A stretch of DNA of 59,464 nt from Proteobacteria bacterium ST_bin11. Its GTDB lineage: Bacteria; Pseudomonadota; Gammaproteobacteria; Methylococcales; Methylomonadaceae. Below the pieces are notes generated by a model. The model was not told where the DNA came from. It worked only from the letters and a program-made list of their open reading frames with translations, and did not search any database. Positions 36,569-45,994 of this stretch are shown piece after piece (positions within the stretch are counted from its first letter, which is position 1; the number at the start of each line of letters is the position of its first letter). Position numbers and translations under genes: made by a program. The stretch lies in contig MSXO01000021.1 in NCBI GenBank assembly GCA_002083615.1, positions 1-59,464 of the forward strand, given 5' to 3'.

Positions 36569-37594
36569 TTAACCGGCGATGGCTTTGCTGAAGCGTTGTC
36601 GGTAATTCTGCGGATTGACGCCTAGCTGACGGATAAACGCCCGCCGCATTCGTTCAGGATCTTTAAAACCAGCCTTCTCGGCTATGGTTTCCACCGCTAT
36701 CTGGGTGGTTTCCAGCAGATGGCGCGCTTGATCGACTCGTGACATCTCCACAAATTTAGCCGGCGTTATGCCAGTTTCCGCCAAAAATAAACGAGCAAAG
36801 TTGCGCGGACTCATCGCCATGCGCTGCGCTAATAATTCAACAGTCAAGTCTTCGCCGGTATGTGCCATGATCCAAGTTTGCAACTCGCGCAGATCTTGGC
36901 GACGACTGGCTTCGCAGGTTAAATAAGTACTAAATTGTGATTGACCGCCCGGCCGCTTCAAAAATACCACTAGAAATCGCGCAACATACAACGCCAGCTC
37001 TTGTCCCCAGTCTTCTTTGACCATCGCTAATGCTAAATCGATGCCCGAGGTAATGCCGCCGGAAGTGAAGATGTGGCCGTCCCTAACGAAGATATGATCG
37101 GGCTCCAGCTTTATGCGGGGGTAGTTCTTGGCTAGCTCCTGACAATAATGCCAGTGAGTAGTAGCCCTACAACCGTCCAGCAGGCCTGATTCCGCAAGCA
37201 GAAATGCCCCCGTACAGACCGAAGCGAGCCGATTGACTTTGGGTTCCATCGCCTTAATCCAGTCAAGCAGTTTGCTATTGGATAACTGCTCCGTGACCAC
37301 GCCGCCGGCAATCATGAGTGTGTCGAAATGGCTATTGGGATCGCCATAGGCTTCGTCGGCGACTATTTGAATGCCAGACATGGTTTTCACCGGCCCTGGC
37401 GCATCCGCCAATACTTTCAAGGTATAAATATTTTCCTCGCAAACACCCAACATTCTTAAGGTACAACTAGCAAAGCTAAACACTTCGAATGGGCCGGTTA
37501 CATCCAGACTCTGAGCGTCCGGAAAGGCAACGATGCCGATTTGGCGATGTTTGAAGAAAAAGCTGTCGGGTTTCGAGAAGCTAAAATTACTCAT
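36569..37594 (-). CDS. GlxA-family AraC-type transcriptional regulator
   Basis: 341 residues. An N-terminal DJ-1/PfpI-like domain (about 18-195) carries ASVCTGAFLLAESGLLDG at the nucleophile elbow and TTHW. A C-terminal AraC domain (about 235-335) contains two helix-turn-helices (VELLAQRMAMSPRNFARLF, then AVETIAEKAGFKDPERMRRA). The elbow Cys is retained, but such domains usually act as ligand sensors. It diverges from the fec-like genes; direct control of them is possible but not shown. Confidence 0.9.
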   Translation of the reverse strand: MSNFSFSKPDSFFFKHRQIGIVAFPDAQSLDVTGPFEVFSFASCTLRMLGVCEENIYTLKVLADAPGPVKTMSGIQIVADEAYGDPNSHFDTLMIAGGVVTEQLSNSKLLDWIKAMEPKVNRLASVCTGAFLLAESGLLDGCRATTHWHYCQELAKNYPRIKLEPDHIFVRDGHIFTSGGITSGIDLALAMVKEDWGQELALYVARFLVVFLKRPGGQSQFSTYLTCEASRRQDLRELQTWIMAHTGEDLTVELLAQRMAMSPRNFARLFLAETGITPAKFVEMSRVDQARHLLETTQIAVETIAEKAGFKDPERMRRAFIRQLGVNPQNYRQRFSKAIAG

Positions 37595-37712
37595 ACGAAT
37601 GCCTTTGTAACGGCCAGAGTAAGCAGCATGACGCAGATTCTGCTCACGCTCAATGACAAATTTCCCTCAATTCCTGCCGAAGAAAGCTGCCATTACGGTT
37701 TTATGACTCAAT

Positions 37713-37758
37713 AAACTATGTCATATGCCGAATTTTTATGCGCCATATAACATAGTTT
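37713..37758. promoter_or_regulatory. inverted pair AAACTATGT / ACATAGTTT with 28-base centre
   Basis: Nine-base perfectly complementary arms in the glxA/fecI divergent region. The spacing suits two operator half-sites or a looping site more than a compact dimer site. Regulator unknown; the GlxA-type protein is the nearest candidate. Confidence 0.3.
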
Positions 37759-37773
37759 TATAGAAAACACCGC

Positions 37774-37792
37774 CTTGATCTTTTAGATCAAG
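37774..37792. promoter_or_regulatory. dyad CTTGATCT-TTT-AGATCAAG
   Basis: An 8-base perfect inverted repeat with a 3-base centre, about 105 bases upstream of the FecI-type start. It may be an operator or a weak hairpin. It lacks the usual Fur-box composition. Confidence 0.35.
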
Positions 37793-37897
37793 AACGGTTA
37801 TCCGCAGTATTGCGGGGGCGGCACGGCCATCTATTTATTTGGCGCGAAGTTTGCTTTATTTTGGGATTTGCGCTCACAAAAATCCGGAGATTGTTGC

Positions 37898-38413
37898 TTG
37901 TCCGTCATCGCCATCCAACACGATCAGATAGCTGAATTATTTCTGAATCACAAAGAGTCCATCGTCGATTTTTTGATTCAAAGGGTAAAGTGCCCAGATA
38001 CTGCTCAAGATTTAAGCCAAGAGGCTTATTTGCGCCTGCTGGACAAGGGCGAGCTTTCGCACACAGACAACCTGGCCGGCTATCTGTTCCGTATCGCCGA
38101 ACGCTTGTCTATCGATTTCATTCGCCAACGTCAGCGCAGCATTGCAAAGACGCAAGCCTTAGACGACGAATTAACCTGCCCGCTTATGCAGCCGGAAGAC
38201 TCTGCCGTGCTTAGCCAACAATGCGAACGCCTATTGAGGGCCATCGCCAGCCTCTCCAAACGCTGCCGACTCATATTGTTACTGCGCAAGATAGACGGAT
38301 TAAGCTATGCGCAAATCGCCGAACACCTCAACATCTCGGAAAAAACTGTGCAGCGCGAATTGGTCAAGGGTATGCTCCACTGCCATCAATTACTAAGTGA
38401 TGCGCAGCGCTAA
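37898..38413 (+). CDS. FecI-type ECF sigma factor
   Basis: About 171 residues from TTG 37898, which follows CGGAG; earlier in-frame starts lack an SD. Region 2 covers about 10-75 (AQDLSQEAYLRLLDKG, GYLFRIAERLSIDFIRQR). Region 4 covers about 110-160 (LSKRCRLILLLRKIDGLSYA, HLNISEKTVQRELVKG). The product matches iron-starvation sigma factors, which are activated through FecR when a TonB receptor binds its ferric chelate. It is followed directly by fecR-like and receptor genes. Confidence 0.92.
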   Translation: MSVIAIQHDQIAELFLNHKESIVDFLIQRVKCPDTAQDLSQEAYLRLLDKGELSHTDNLAGYLFRIAERLSIDFIRQRQRSIAKTQALDDELTCPLMQPEDSAVLSQQCERLLRAIASLSKRCRLILLLRKIDGLSYAQIAEHLNISEKTVQRELVKGMLHCHQLLSDAQR

Positions 38414-38424
38414 CAACTCACGTT

Positions 38425-39381
38425 ATGCAGAAGCCTAAGGTTTCCCCAGAACACCAGACTCTTGAACAAGCCGCGACCTGGTTTGTGGAATTGCAGTCCG
38501 AATACTGCGATGACCAGCGCCGTGAAGCATTCCAGCAATGGCTTTTGCAACATCCGTCCCATCAACGAGCTTACGATGACATAGCAGGCCTGTGGGGAAA
38601 CTTGGATACTCTAAAAAACAAGAATTTAGAAAGTTTGAATGCTGGGAGTTGTGCACGACCCGTGTTTTCGCGGACCGGAAAAATCATAACCGGTGGCCTG
38701 TTGCTCGCAGCGATAGGCATCGGCGCATGGCTCGACTTCAAGGCGCCAACGACGGTTTACCAAACTGCGATTGGCGAACGACAAACCGTGCAGTTGGCCG
38801 ACGGCTCACAGCTGCAGTTGAATACCGCCACGCAATTAAGGGTATGCCTATCTTGGTGGCGCCGCGAGATCCAATTGCAGCACGGCGAAGCGATGTTCAA
38901 TGTTGCCCATCAAGCCTGGCCGCCATTTACCGTAAATACCGGTAATCTGAAAATTCGCGACCTCGGCACCGTGTTTGATGTTAGGCACGATGCTCTAGGC
39001 ACTGCCGTATCGGTGTTAGAAGGCGAAGTCACTCTGCACGCCGACAGCAAATGGTTCGGTGAAAACTTAGCTGCCGGCTTCCGCCGTAAAATAGACCAAA
39101 ATGGTCATTGGCAAAAGCCCGAAAAAACCAGTGCTGAGCAAGCAGGGGCCTGGATAAACGGCCACCTGTTGTTCGAGCATACGCCTTTGAGCGAAGTTGC
39201 CGCGGAATTGGAGCGCTATCACGCCGTACGTTTCGCCTTTGCAGACCCCGCTTTGGCCAGAGAGACCGTTAGTGGCAGCTTCAATATCACCGATCTCAAG
39301 CCTTTTCTGCATGCTTTGGAGAAAATCCTGCCCATCCGTCTGGAACGCCAAAAACAGACTGTCGTACTTTATTCGCGCTAA
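38425..39381 (+). CDS. FecR-type anti-sigma / signal-transducing membrane protein
   Basis: 318 residues. The cytoplasmic N-terminus (DUF4880-like: QAATWFVELQSEYCDDQRRE, FQQWLLQHPSHQRAYDDIAG) comes first. One membrane helix lies at about 85-105 (ITGGLLLAAIGIGAWLDF). The periplasmic FecR domain includes GERQTVQLADGSQLQLNTAT. A C-terminal secretin/STN-like segment (NITDLKPFLHALEKILPI) closes it. It should relay the receptor signal to the sigma factor encoded 11 bases upstream. Confidence 0.92.
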   Translation: MQKPKVSPEHQTLEQAATWFVELQSEYCDDQRREAFQQWLLQHPSHQRAYDDIAGLWGNLDTLKNKNLESLNAGSCARPVFSRTGKIITGGLLLAAIGIGAWLDFKAPTTVYQTAIGERQTVQLADGSQLQLNTATQLRVCLSWWRREIQLQHGEAMFNVAHQAWPPFTVNTGNLKIRDLGTVFDVRHDALGTAVSVLEGEVTLHADSKWFGENLAAGFRRKIDQNGHWQKPEKTSAEQAGAWINGHLLFEHTPLSEVAAELERYHAVRFAFADPALARETVSGSFNITDLKPFLHALEKILPIRLERQKQTVVLYSR

Positions 39382-39506
39382 ATAGAATAGGGCTTGCCCT
39401 AAACATAAAAAATATTCAGCTTAATTGTCCAGTTTGACCCGCGTGATTCGTTAATCGGGTATGGCGAAACAAAAACTATTGCCAACTACGACTACAGGAG
39501 ATGATC

Positions 39507-41883
39507 ATGGCTCGCAAACGACACACCACTTTCTCAAGACAACCAAACCGGCAACTAGCAATGTTGGCTCTCGCACTCGCCGCATCCATCGATGCTAGCG
39601 CAGCCGATGCGGCAAGTATCGACTTGCCGGCTCAACCCTTAGGCATAACGTTGGACAGCCTTGCTAAGTCCACCAACACAAAATTAGTTTATGCCGACTC
39701 AATGGTTCAAAACCTGCAAGCAGGACCTGTAAAAGGCAACTATACCGTGCAACAGGCGCTGGATAAGGTGTTAGGCCAGAACGATTTACAGTATGAGCAA
39801 GTGGGGGACGGGGTAATTGCGGTAAAAAAGACCCCCCCCAAAGCCAAAAGCGATTAGAGATGACTCCATAATCGAGTTGGGCGCCGTGACAGTTAACGAC
39901 CAGGATAGTAAACCTGGTAAATTGACGAGCCGTGACATAGCCTCTTCGGTGGACATCATGAATGCGGACAAGATTGCCGATCAAAACGTACTAACCGCAT
40001 TTGACTTAATGCATCGGATGCCTGGCATTCAGGTCACTCAGTTCGGACAAGGCACAACCACGGGTAAGTTCTCATTCCGAGGCTTTAACGGTGAGGGCCG
40101 CATCAATGCCGTAAAATTGCTGATAGACGGGATTCCCAGCAACACCAATGACGGCAATATGCCGTTCATTGACGCGCTGTTCCCGTTGGATATTGAGTCT
40201 ATCGAGGTGGTGCGCGGCACTAACGATCCGCGTTACGGTCTGCACAATGTTGCCGGAAACGTGAATATGACCACTTCTACTGGCGGCAATTACGTCAAAG
40301 GTAGGGTCAGTTACGGCAGTTTCGACACCCACGACATTCAGTCAGGTTTGGGCTACGAAAAAGACGGTTTTTCCCAAAACTACCAGATTTCTTATCGAGC
40401 CAGCGATGGTTATCGCGACCGCAGCGCATCAGACAAAAACAGTTTCTCAGGCAAATGGTTTTACGAACCCACCGATAAATACAAAGTCGGTTTGATCGCT
40501 CGATGGAGCGAAGCCGGCGCGCAAGAGCCTGGATACCTTACGTATGCTCAGCAGTTAGCCAGCACCACGCAAGCAACGCCGCACAATCCGCTGGATTACA
40601 GTAAACGCACCATCGGCCAAGTTAGCGCCCATCTCGACGTAAATGTCAGCGAAACGCTGTTTTGGTCGAGCAAGGCTTACAGCAATATTTTCGACGACCA
40701 GCGCTTGGTCATGTTTCACCCTGCATTCGCCCAAGTCAAACGTGACCGGGATGAAGTGCAATACGGTGCTATCACATCCTTGACCTACCACCCGACAATC
40801 AGTTGGCTTGACGACTTCACCATCGAAACGGGCTTTGATTTCCAGCAGCAGGAAAACAAATACCGGCAGTACCGACTCACAAATGGCATACCCCGCACGC
40901 CAGCTAACAACACCAACATACGTAACGACGAAGATTGGTCGTTCCTAAACTATGGCGGCTATATCCAGGCGGTAATAAAACCCACTAAATGGCTTAAGCT
41001 AACGCCTGGTTACCGCGCGGACGTGGTCGACGGCGACTTCTTCAGCAATCGGCCGAATTCTACAACCCCAGGCGCGTCGCCTACTTTTGGTGCTTTTCCA
41101 CTTAATGACTACGGCACGATTTCTCAACCCAAAATCGGTGCCGTTATCACGCCCATTGAAGGTTACAGTCTATATGGTAACTGGGGCCGCACCTTCCAGG
41201 TTGGCTTGGGTCAGGCTACGTTTATCCTGAACAACAATCAGAAGAATATTGGCCCCTCGTTGAATGACGGCTGGGAAGTAGGTGTAAAACTCCAACCAGT
41301 CGATTGGGCGGAAGGTCGGGTAGCGTATTGGATGCAAGATGCCAGCAACGAAATAAGCCGCAACCTGGCCAGCGCCGACTCGACCATGATCGGCCCCACC
41401 AAACGCCAGGGTGTTGATATCGAAGTAAAAGTGTACCCAACCGACCGTTTTGGCGTTTGGGCTGCGTACTCATTACAAGAAGCCAAGACCACCAATCCGT
41501 CGGCAAGAGTGATAAATACCATGGAATATGTTGCGGGCAACCAGGTAGTAAATACACCTAACTATCTGTTTTCTGCCGGTCTCGATTACCAAATCACGCA
41601 AGAATTTCGCTCATGTCTGTGGACCAGCGGACAGGGTAATTATTTTGTCGACCAGGCCAACGCCGCCGGTCAACACGGTGAATACGCCTTGTTGAACCTG
41701 GACTTGGGCTATCAAGTGAGCAAAGAAGTAGAACTACAATTTCAAGCCAAGAACCTGACCGATGCCCAGCGCGAATATTTGTGGTACGACGAAAGCTATG
41801 GTACCGGCCAGCGCTTTCCATTTTACTCGCCCGGCGACGGTATAGCCTTTTATGGTGCAGTCAGTGTCAAGTTCGACTACTGA
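39507..41883 (+). pseudogene. FecA-type TonB-dependent receptor, frameshifted in a C8 tract
   Basis: ATG 39507 follows AGGAG. The first frame encodes a signal peptide and an STN signalling domain (LPAQPLGITLDSLAKSTNTK), then stops at 39857. The second frame carries the plug (DIMNADKIADQNVLTAFDLM, IESIEVVRGTNDPRYGLHNV) and the whole barrel, ending VSVKFDY with a terminal aromatic. Removing one base from the run of eight C at 39832-39839 restores a single frame of about 791 residues. The receptor should import a ferric siderophore and signal to FecR/FecI. The shift may be a real off-phase of a slippery tract or a homopolymer reading error. The second frame alone has no signal peptide. Confidence 0.88.
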
Positions 41884-41896
41884 GCTAGCGTAAATC

Positions 41897-43093
41897 ATGG
41901 GAGCACCGGCCAGTAAAAAACAAACTAGACGCCAGTTTTGGCTGGCCGTGCATTTATACCTCGGGCTGTCGCTGGGCTTGGTGATTGCCATGGTTGGTCT
42001 GACCGGCAGCCTGCTGGTGTTTTATATCGATTTGGACGAGTGGCTCAACCCACAGTTGATCGTTGCCGAATCCAGCACACAGCGGCAAAGTTACGAAGCT
42101 ATTTTTCAAGCCTTGCGCCGTGCAGAACCGACGCGGCAACGCGGTTGGCGGCTTGAAATTCCTGACGACCCGCAACGGGCGATCACTGCCCGCTACTATA
42201 AACCGCAAGAAACAGAGCACCACGGCTTTGCCCCGCTGATGGTGTCGGTTGATCCCTATACTGGCATGGTGCTCGCCAATCGCTTTTGGGGCGAGTTTGC
42301 GATGACCTGGCTTTATGATCTGCATTACAAGCTGTTGTTGGACGAAACCGGCAAGATATTGATGGCTATTCTTGGCGGCTTGTTGCTCATTTCTTTAGTG
42401 AGCGGCACCTACCTGTGGTGGCCGCCGTTACACAAATTAAAGAACGCCTTGAGCTTAAAACGCCATGCCAGCCGCGAGCGCTTAAATTACGACTTACACA
42501 AACTAGCCGGCGTCTACAGCTTTATCGTGCTGTTGCTGTTAGCCCTGACCGGAATAGCCTTGGAGATTCCGCAATACGTCAATCCGCTATTCGGCTATTT
42601 CTCGCCTTTACAAGCATCGCCCTACCCAAAATCGGCCACGACCCCAAACAACCCAGTGCGCATCAGCCTTGATCAGGCAGTGGCTGTCGGCCAAGCCCGT
42701 TTTCCGCAAGCGCGCCTTTGTTGGATAGAAACACCACATGACGCCAACGGCAGCTATCGCATCAATCTGCGCCAAACTGGCGAGCCCAGCCAGCGTTTTC
42801 CCAAAACCAATGTCTGGGTGGATCAATATTCCAGCCAGGTGTTGGCGATCAGCACACCGGATGAACTTGGCAGCTCCGATACCATTATCAACTGGCTACA
42901 TCCTTTACATACCGGCGAAGCCTTCGGTTTGACCGGGCAATTACTGGTGTTATTCTCCGGCTTACTGTGTCCGGTACTGTTCGTCACCGGGCTGATACGC
43001 TGGCTGCAAAAACGTCGCGGTAGTCGAACGCGTGACCGGCAGCCACTCACCACCAAAAATCGACCGCTTTCGCCTCATCTGCTGAATCGATAA
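41897..43093 (+). CDS. PepSY-domain membrane protein of iron uptake
   Basis: 398 residues with four main membrane helices. The first is FWLAVHLYLGLSLGLVIAMV, the second and third flank GGLLLISLVSGTYLWWPP and LAGVYSFIVLLLLALTGIAL, and the last is near 360 (FSGLLCPVLFVTGLIRWLQK). Conserved histidines occur in the helices, and PepSY-like periplasmic loops lie between them. Such proteins follow TonB-siderophore receptors and are thought to reduce or help release iron from the chelate. It sits 13 bases after the receptor gene. Confidence 0.9.
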   Translation: MGAPASKKQTRRQFWLAVHLYLGLSLGLVIAMVGLTGSLLVFYIDLDEWLNPQLIVAESSTQRQSYEAIFQALRRAEPTRQRGWRLEIPDDPQRAITARYYKPQETEHHGFAPLMVSVDPYTGMVLANRFWGEFAMTWLYDLHYKLLLDETGKILMAILGGLLLISLVSGTYLWWPPLHKLKNALSLKRHASRERLNYDLHKLAGVYSFIVLLLLALTGIALEIPQYVNPLFGYFSPLQASPYPKSATTPNNPVRISLDQAVAVGQARFPQARLCWIETPHDANGSYRINLRQTGEPSQRFPKTNVWVDQYSSQVLAISTPDELGSSDTIINWLHPLHTGEAFGLTGQLLVLFSGLLCPVLFVTGLIRWLQKRRGSRTRDRQPLTTKNRPLSPHLLNR

Positions 43094-43246
43094 CCCTTTT
43101 GTCGTTTAGGGCTAGCTGGCAACGGCTAAGTATTTGCGGCAAATTCGCTCGACTCATCTAAAATCTGCGCAATTACGCGATCCGTTTCAGAGGCATTTGC
43201 CTGGAATGATCGTTACTCAATTTTTGATTTTATTCGCCCATAACTC

Positions 43247-44149
43247 ATGTCTCACAGTAATTCCGCCTCAGCTATTATTTATGCGTTCGCCGCTAATCTG
43301 GGCATCGCGCTAATCAAAACCGGCGCGGCCGTCTGGACCGGTTCCGGCTCGCTGCTGGCGGAAGCCATCCATTCCTACGCCGATTGCGGCAATCAGGTTT
43401 TGCTGTTTATTGGGATGAAACGCTCCGCGCGGACCGCAACGCCGCGACATCCGATGGGTTTCGGCCGGGAAGCCTATATCTGGTCGATGATGGTGGCAAT
43501 TACCCTATTCTCGGTTGGCGGCTTGTTTTCGATTCACGAGGGTTGGTTGCGTTACCATGAACAGCATTCCGTGGAAAACGCCGGCATGGCGTTGGCGATA
43601 TTGGCGATAGCGGTGGTTTTGGAAGGTTTTTCGTTACGCGCGGCCTTGGCAGCCATGGAAGGCGAGCGTGGTGAGCGCGGAATTTGGCAATGGTTTAAAG
43701 AAACCCAGTCCAGCGAATTGATGGTGGTAATCGGCGAGGACTTGGCCGCGCTGCTTGGACTGGTGATAGCAGCGGCAATGCTGGGTTTGACTATGCTTAC
43801 CGGCAATGCGCTGTACGACGCAATTGGCTCGATGTTGATCGGTTCATTACTGGTAGTGGTGGCGGTTTTAATTGGTCGGGAAGTGCATTCTTTGTTGCTC
43901 GGCGAAGCCGATGGCCAAATCCGCGATGCAGTTCACAGTTATCTGCAAAACCAAGGCTGCGTCAGCCGCGTGCTGAATATTTGGGCGGTTAGCCACGGCA
44001 ACCAGGTCATGGTGGCGATTAAAGCCGAATTGCTGGCAGATTTAAGCGTCGGCGAAGCTGTTGAATTAATTAACGGAATGGAAAAACAGCTCAAAATCGA
44101 CCACCCCCGCATCAATTGGGTCTTTTTCGAAATCGATAATTCTGATTAA
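43247..44149 (+). CDS. cation diffusion facilitator (CDF) family metal transporter
   Basis: 300 residues with about six membrane helices. TM2 has the metal-site motif LLAEAIHSYADCGNQ (HxxxD). TM5 has LYDAIGSMLIGSLLV with the second aspartate. The cytoplasmic tail is short. The HPMGFGREAYIWSMM segment is typical of the ZnT9-like branch. It would export Zn(II) or a similar metal in exchange for protons. The exact metal cannot be told from sequence. Confidence 0.9.
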   Translation: MSHSNSASAIIYAFAANLGIALIKTGAAVWTGSGSLLAEAIHSYADCGNQVLLFIGMKRSARTATPRHPMGFGREAYIWSMMVAITLFSVGGLFSIHEGWLRYHEQHSVENAGMALAILAIAVVLEGFSLRAALAAMEGERGERGIWQWFKETQSSELMVVIGEDLAALLGLVIAAAMLGLTMLTGNALYDAIGSMLIGSLLVVVAVLIGREVHSLLLGEADGQIRDAVHSYLQNQGCVSRVLNIWAVSHGNQVMVAIKAELLADLSVGEAVELINGMEKQLKIDHPRINWVFFEIDNSD

Positions 44150-44197
44150 ATAATACAGTCAAACATTTAGGCCACATATCTGGAGCAAAGTACTAAC

Positions 44198-45535
44198 TTG
44201 AGCACCCTACCGAAAACCCTTTTAGCGCTACTTTCTCTTGTCTGCCTGATGCTGCAAAGTCAGCCTGTGTTTGCCCGTTACGCCGCGATTGTCATTGATG
44301 CCGATACGGGGCGCGTGGTTCACGAAACAGAGGCGGCCCAACGCTGGTATCCCGCGTCGTTGACCAAGGTCATGACCATCTATTTGACCCTTTCGGCATT
44401 GGAAAATGGTCGTCTCAGATTGACCGACACCCTATTCACGTCAAAACATGCGGCCTCGCAACCGCAGTCAAAGTTGGGTTTACGCACTGGCCAAAGTTTG
44501 ACGGTGGAACAAGCCATCATGGCGGTCACCACCCGTTCCGCTAATGACGCAGCGGTGGTGCTTGCGGAAAAACTGGGCGGCTCTGAAAGTAATTTTGCGG
44601 CGATGATGACCCAGCAAGCGCGTAACCTGGGCATGAACAATAGCTCGTTCGAGAACGCCAGCGGTCTGCCTGACGATGGCCAAATCAGCAGCGCCCGCGA
44701 CCTGGCCTTATTGTCCTTGGCCTTGATTCGCAACTTCCCGCAGCACTATCATTATTTTTCGGCCACCGAATTTGCCTATAAAGGCCGAGTCATGCCTAAC
44801 ACCAACCGCATCCTAAAAAGCTACCCGGATGCAGACGGCTTGAAAACCGGGTTTACCTGCGGCTCAGGCTACAACCTAATTGCCTCCGCCAAACGTAACG
44901 GCCACCGCTTGATTGGCGTGTTATTGGGCGCGCACAGCAGCGGCGAGCGTTTCGAACAAATGGGCAACTTGCTGGATATGGGCTTTGCCAATAGCGAAAA
45001 AGGCTTATTCGGCGAGCATGTTTCACAACTGAAAGATTACAGTGCCCTGCCGCCACCGTTTCAATTATCGTCCAACCGTTGCGCCGGCAGTGCAGAACAC
45101 ATGGGCGCCGATTCCGGCAGTAGCCGATACGAACCGATTCACATCAACGCGCCGTACAACAGTCGCCGCGAAAAACTCACGCAGTTGGCACGAGCCAAAC
45201 CGCAAAACCAAAACCAAAGCAGGGGCGGGGTTTGGACGGTGAGCATGAGTAGTCATCCCAAAAAAATCGACGCCGATGTCAATCTGCAACGCGCACGCAA
45301 CGCGCTTGGCCCGTTAGCAAAAACCGGGCGAGCAGGTGTCATAAAAACCAAATACAAAGGCAGCACTGCCTGGCAAGCCCAATGGACCGGTTTACAGCAA
45401 GGCGATAGCCAAGATTTTTGTCGCAAATTACGCGCCAAACATATGGATTGCAGTTCCTCGCCGCAAGTTCGCCAAACCTTGGCTGCTGCCAACGGCCCAA
45501 GCAAATCAAAAAGCCGTACTCGCCACAAATCCTAA
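44198..45535 (+). CDS. D-alanyl-D-alanine carboxypeptidase (penicillin-binding, DacA/D type) with SPOR-like tail
   Basis: 445 residues from TTG 44198; no nearby ATG gives the signal peptide LLALLSLVCLMLQSQPVFA. The serine-type active-site motifs are all present: SLTK with Ser54 and Lys57, SAN at 114-116, and KTG at 216-218. After the catalytic domain a low-complexity basic linker leads to a C-terminal part (about 345-430), VWTVSMSSHPKKIDADVNLQ, then TAWQAQWTGL. This looks like a SPOR peptidoglycan-binding domain. It trims the terminal D-Ala of muropeptides in the periplasm; the tail may bring it to the septum. Confidence 0.92.
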   Translation: MSTLPKTLLALLSLVCLMLQSQPVFARYAAIVIDADTGRVVHETEAAQRWYPASLTKVMTIYLTLSALENGRLRLTDTLFTSKHAASQPQSKLGLRTGQSLTVEQAIMAVTTRSANDAAVVLAEKLGGSESNFAAMMTQQARNLGMNNSSFENASGLPDDGQISSARDLALLSLALIRNFPQHYHYFSATEFAYKGRVMPNTNRILKSYPDADGLKTGFTCGSGYNLIASAKRNGHRLIGVLLGAHSSGERFEQMGNLLDMGFANSEKGLFGEHVSQLKDYSALPPPFQLSSNRCAGSAEHMGADSGSSRYEPIHINAPYNSRREKLTQLARAKPQNQNQSRGGVWTVSMSSHPKKIDADVNLQRARNALGPLAKTGRAGVIKTKYKGSTAWQAQWTGLQQGDSQDFCRKLRAKHMDCSSSPQVRQTLAAANGPSKSKSRTRHKS

Positions 45536-45545
45536 ACATCCGATC

Positions 45546-45572
45546 CACGGAGCAAGCTCCATTTGCTCCGTG
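45546..45572 (+). terminator. hairpin CACGGAGCAA / TTGCTCCGTG
   Basis: A 10-base perfect stem with a 7-base loop shortly after the carboxypeptidase stop. No T-run follows, so it may be a processing or stabilising hairpin and not a full terminator. Confidence 0.45.
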
Positions 45573-45608
45573 CCAAGCTTTCCAAAGCCTTCAAAGCGAT
45601 AAAAATCG

Positions 45609-45633
45609 CAAGTTTTCGCATCGCGAAAACTTG
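45609..45633 (+). terminator. rho-independent terminator after carboxypeptidase gene
   Basis: A perfect 11-base stem CAAGTTTTCGC/GCGAAAACTTG with a 3-base loop, followed by AGTTTTTG on the plus strand. Confidence 0.65.
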
Positions 45634-45994
45634 AGTTTTTGTCATCAAAATTTCATCTGTTCGATGCTATAAAGAGTCAACAAGGTTCTGTACGTTAATC
45701 TCAGGCTACAAGCAATCTAATGACGACAACCGCCCCGAGTCCAGCCTGGCTTTAACACAAGTTTTGGCTTAGCGTTCTATACGAAGGTCTCCCGGGAGTA
45801 AGTTCTTCAACCTCACTGGCGCAGGCTCTAAAGTCGATTTCGTGATGGCCCAACAACCACCGAAGATAGCGGATTTAAACCGGTTGGAGCGGTCCATAAA
45901 CCAATGTTGCCGATCCGCTGCGCTTCGGATTGGGCAACGCGTCGACCGGTTTAGACCGCAGCCGCAAAAATTTAGCCGTATTGGAAAATCTAAA

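Larger units (their letters stand above)
37595..37897. other. divergent intergenic region with dyads
   Basis: No gene seen. It contains a long-spaced inverted pair AAACTATGT (37713-37721) and ACATAGTTT (37750-37758), a perfect palindrome-like hairpin at 37774-37792, and CCGCA/TGCGG arms near 37802-37815. These are control elements or a terminator between the GlxA-type and FecI-type genes. Confidence 0.5.
45536..45994. other. 459-base interval with two hairpins
   Basis: No gene is supported. It holds the hairpins at 45546-45572 and 45609-45633 and the leader of the metalloprotease gene. The frame of that gene is open back to 45842, but the signal peptide places the start at 45995. Confidence 0.55.
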
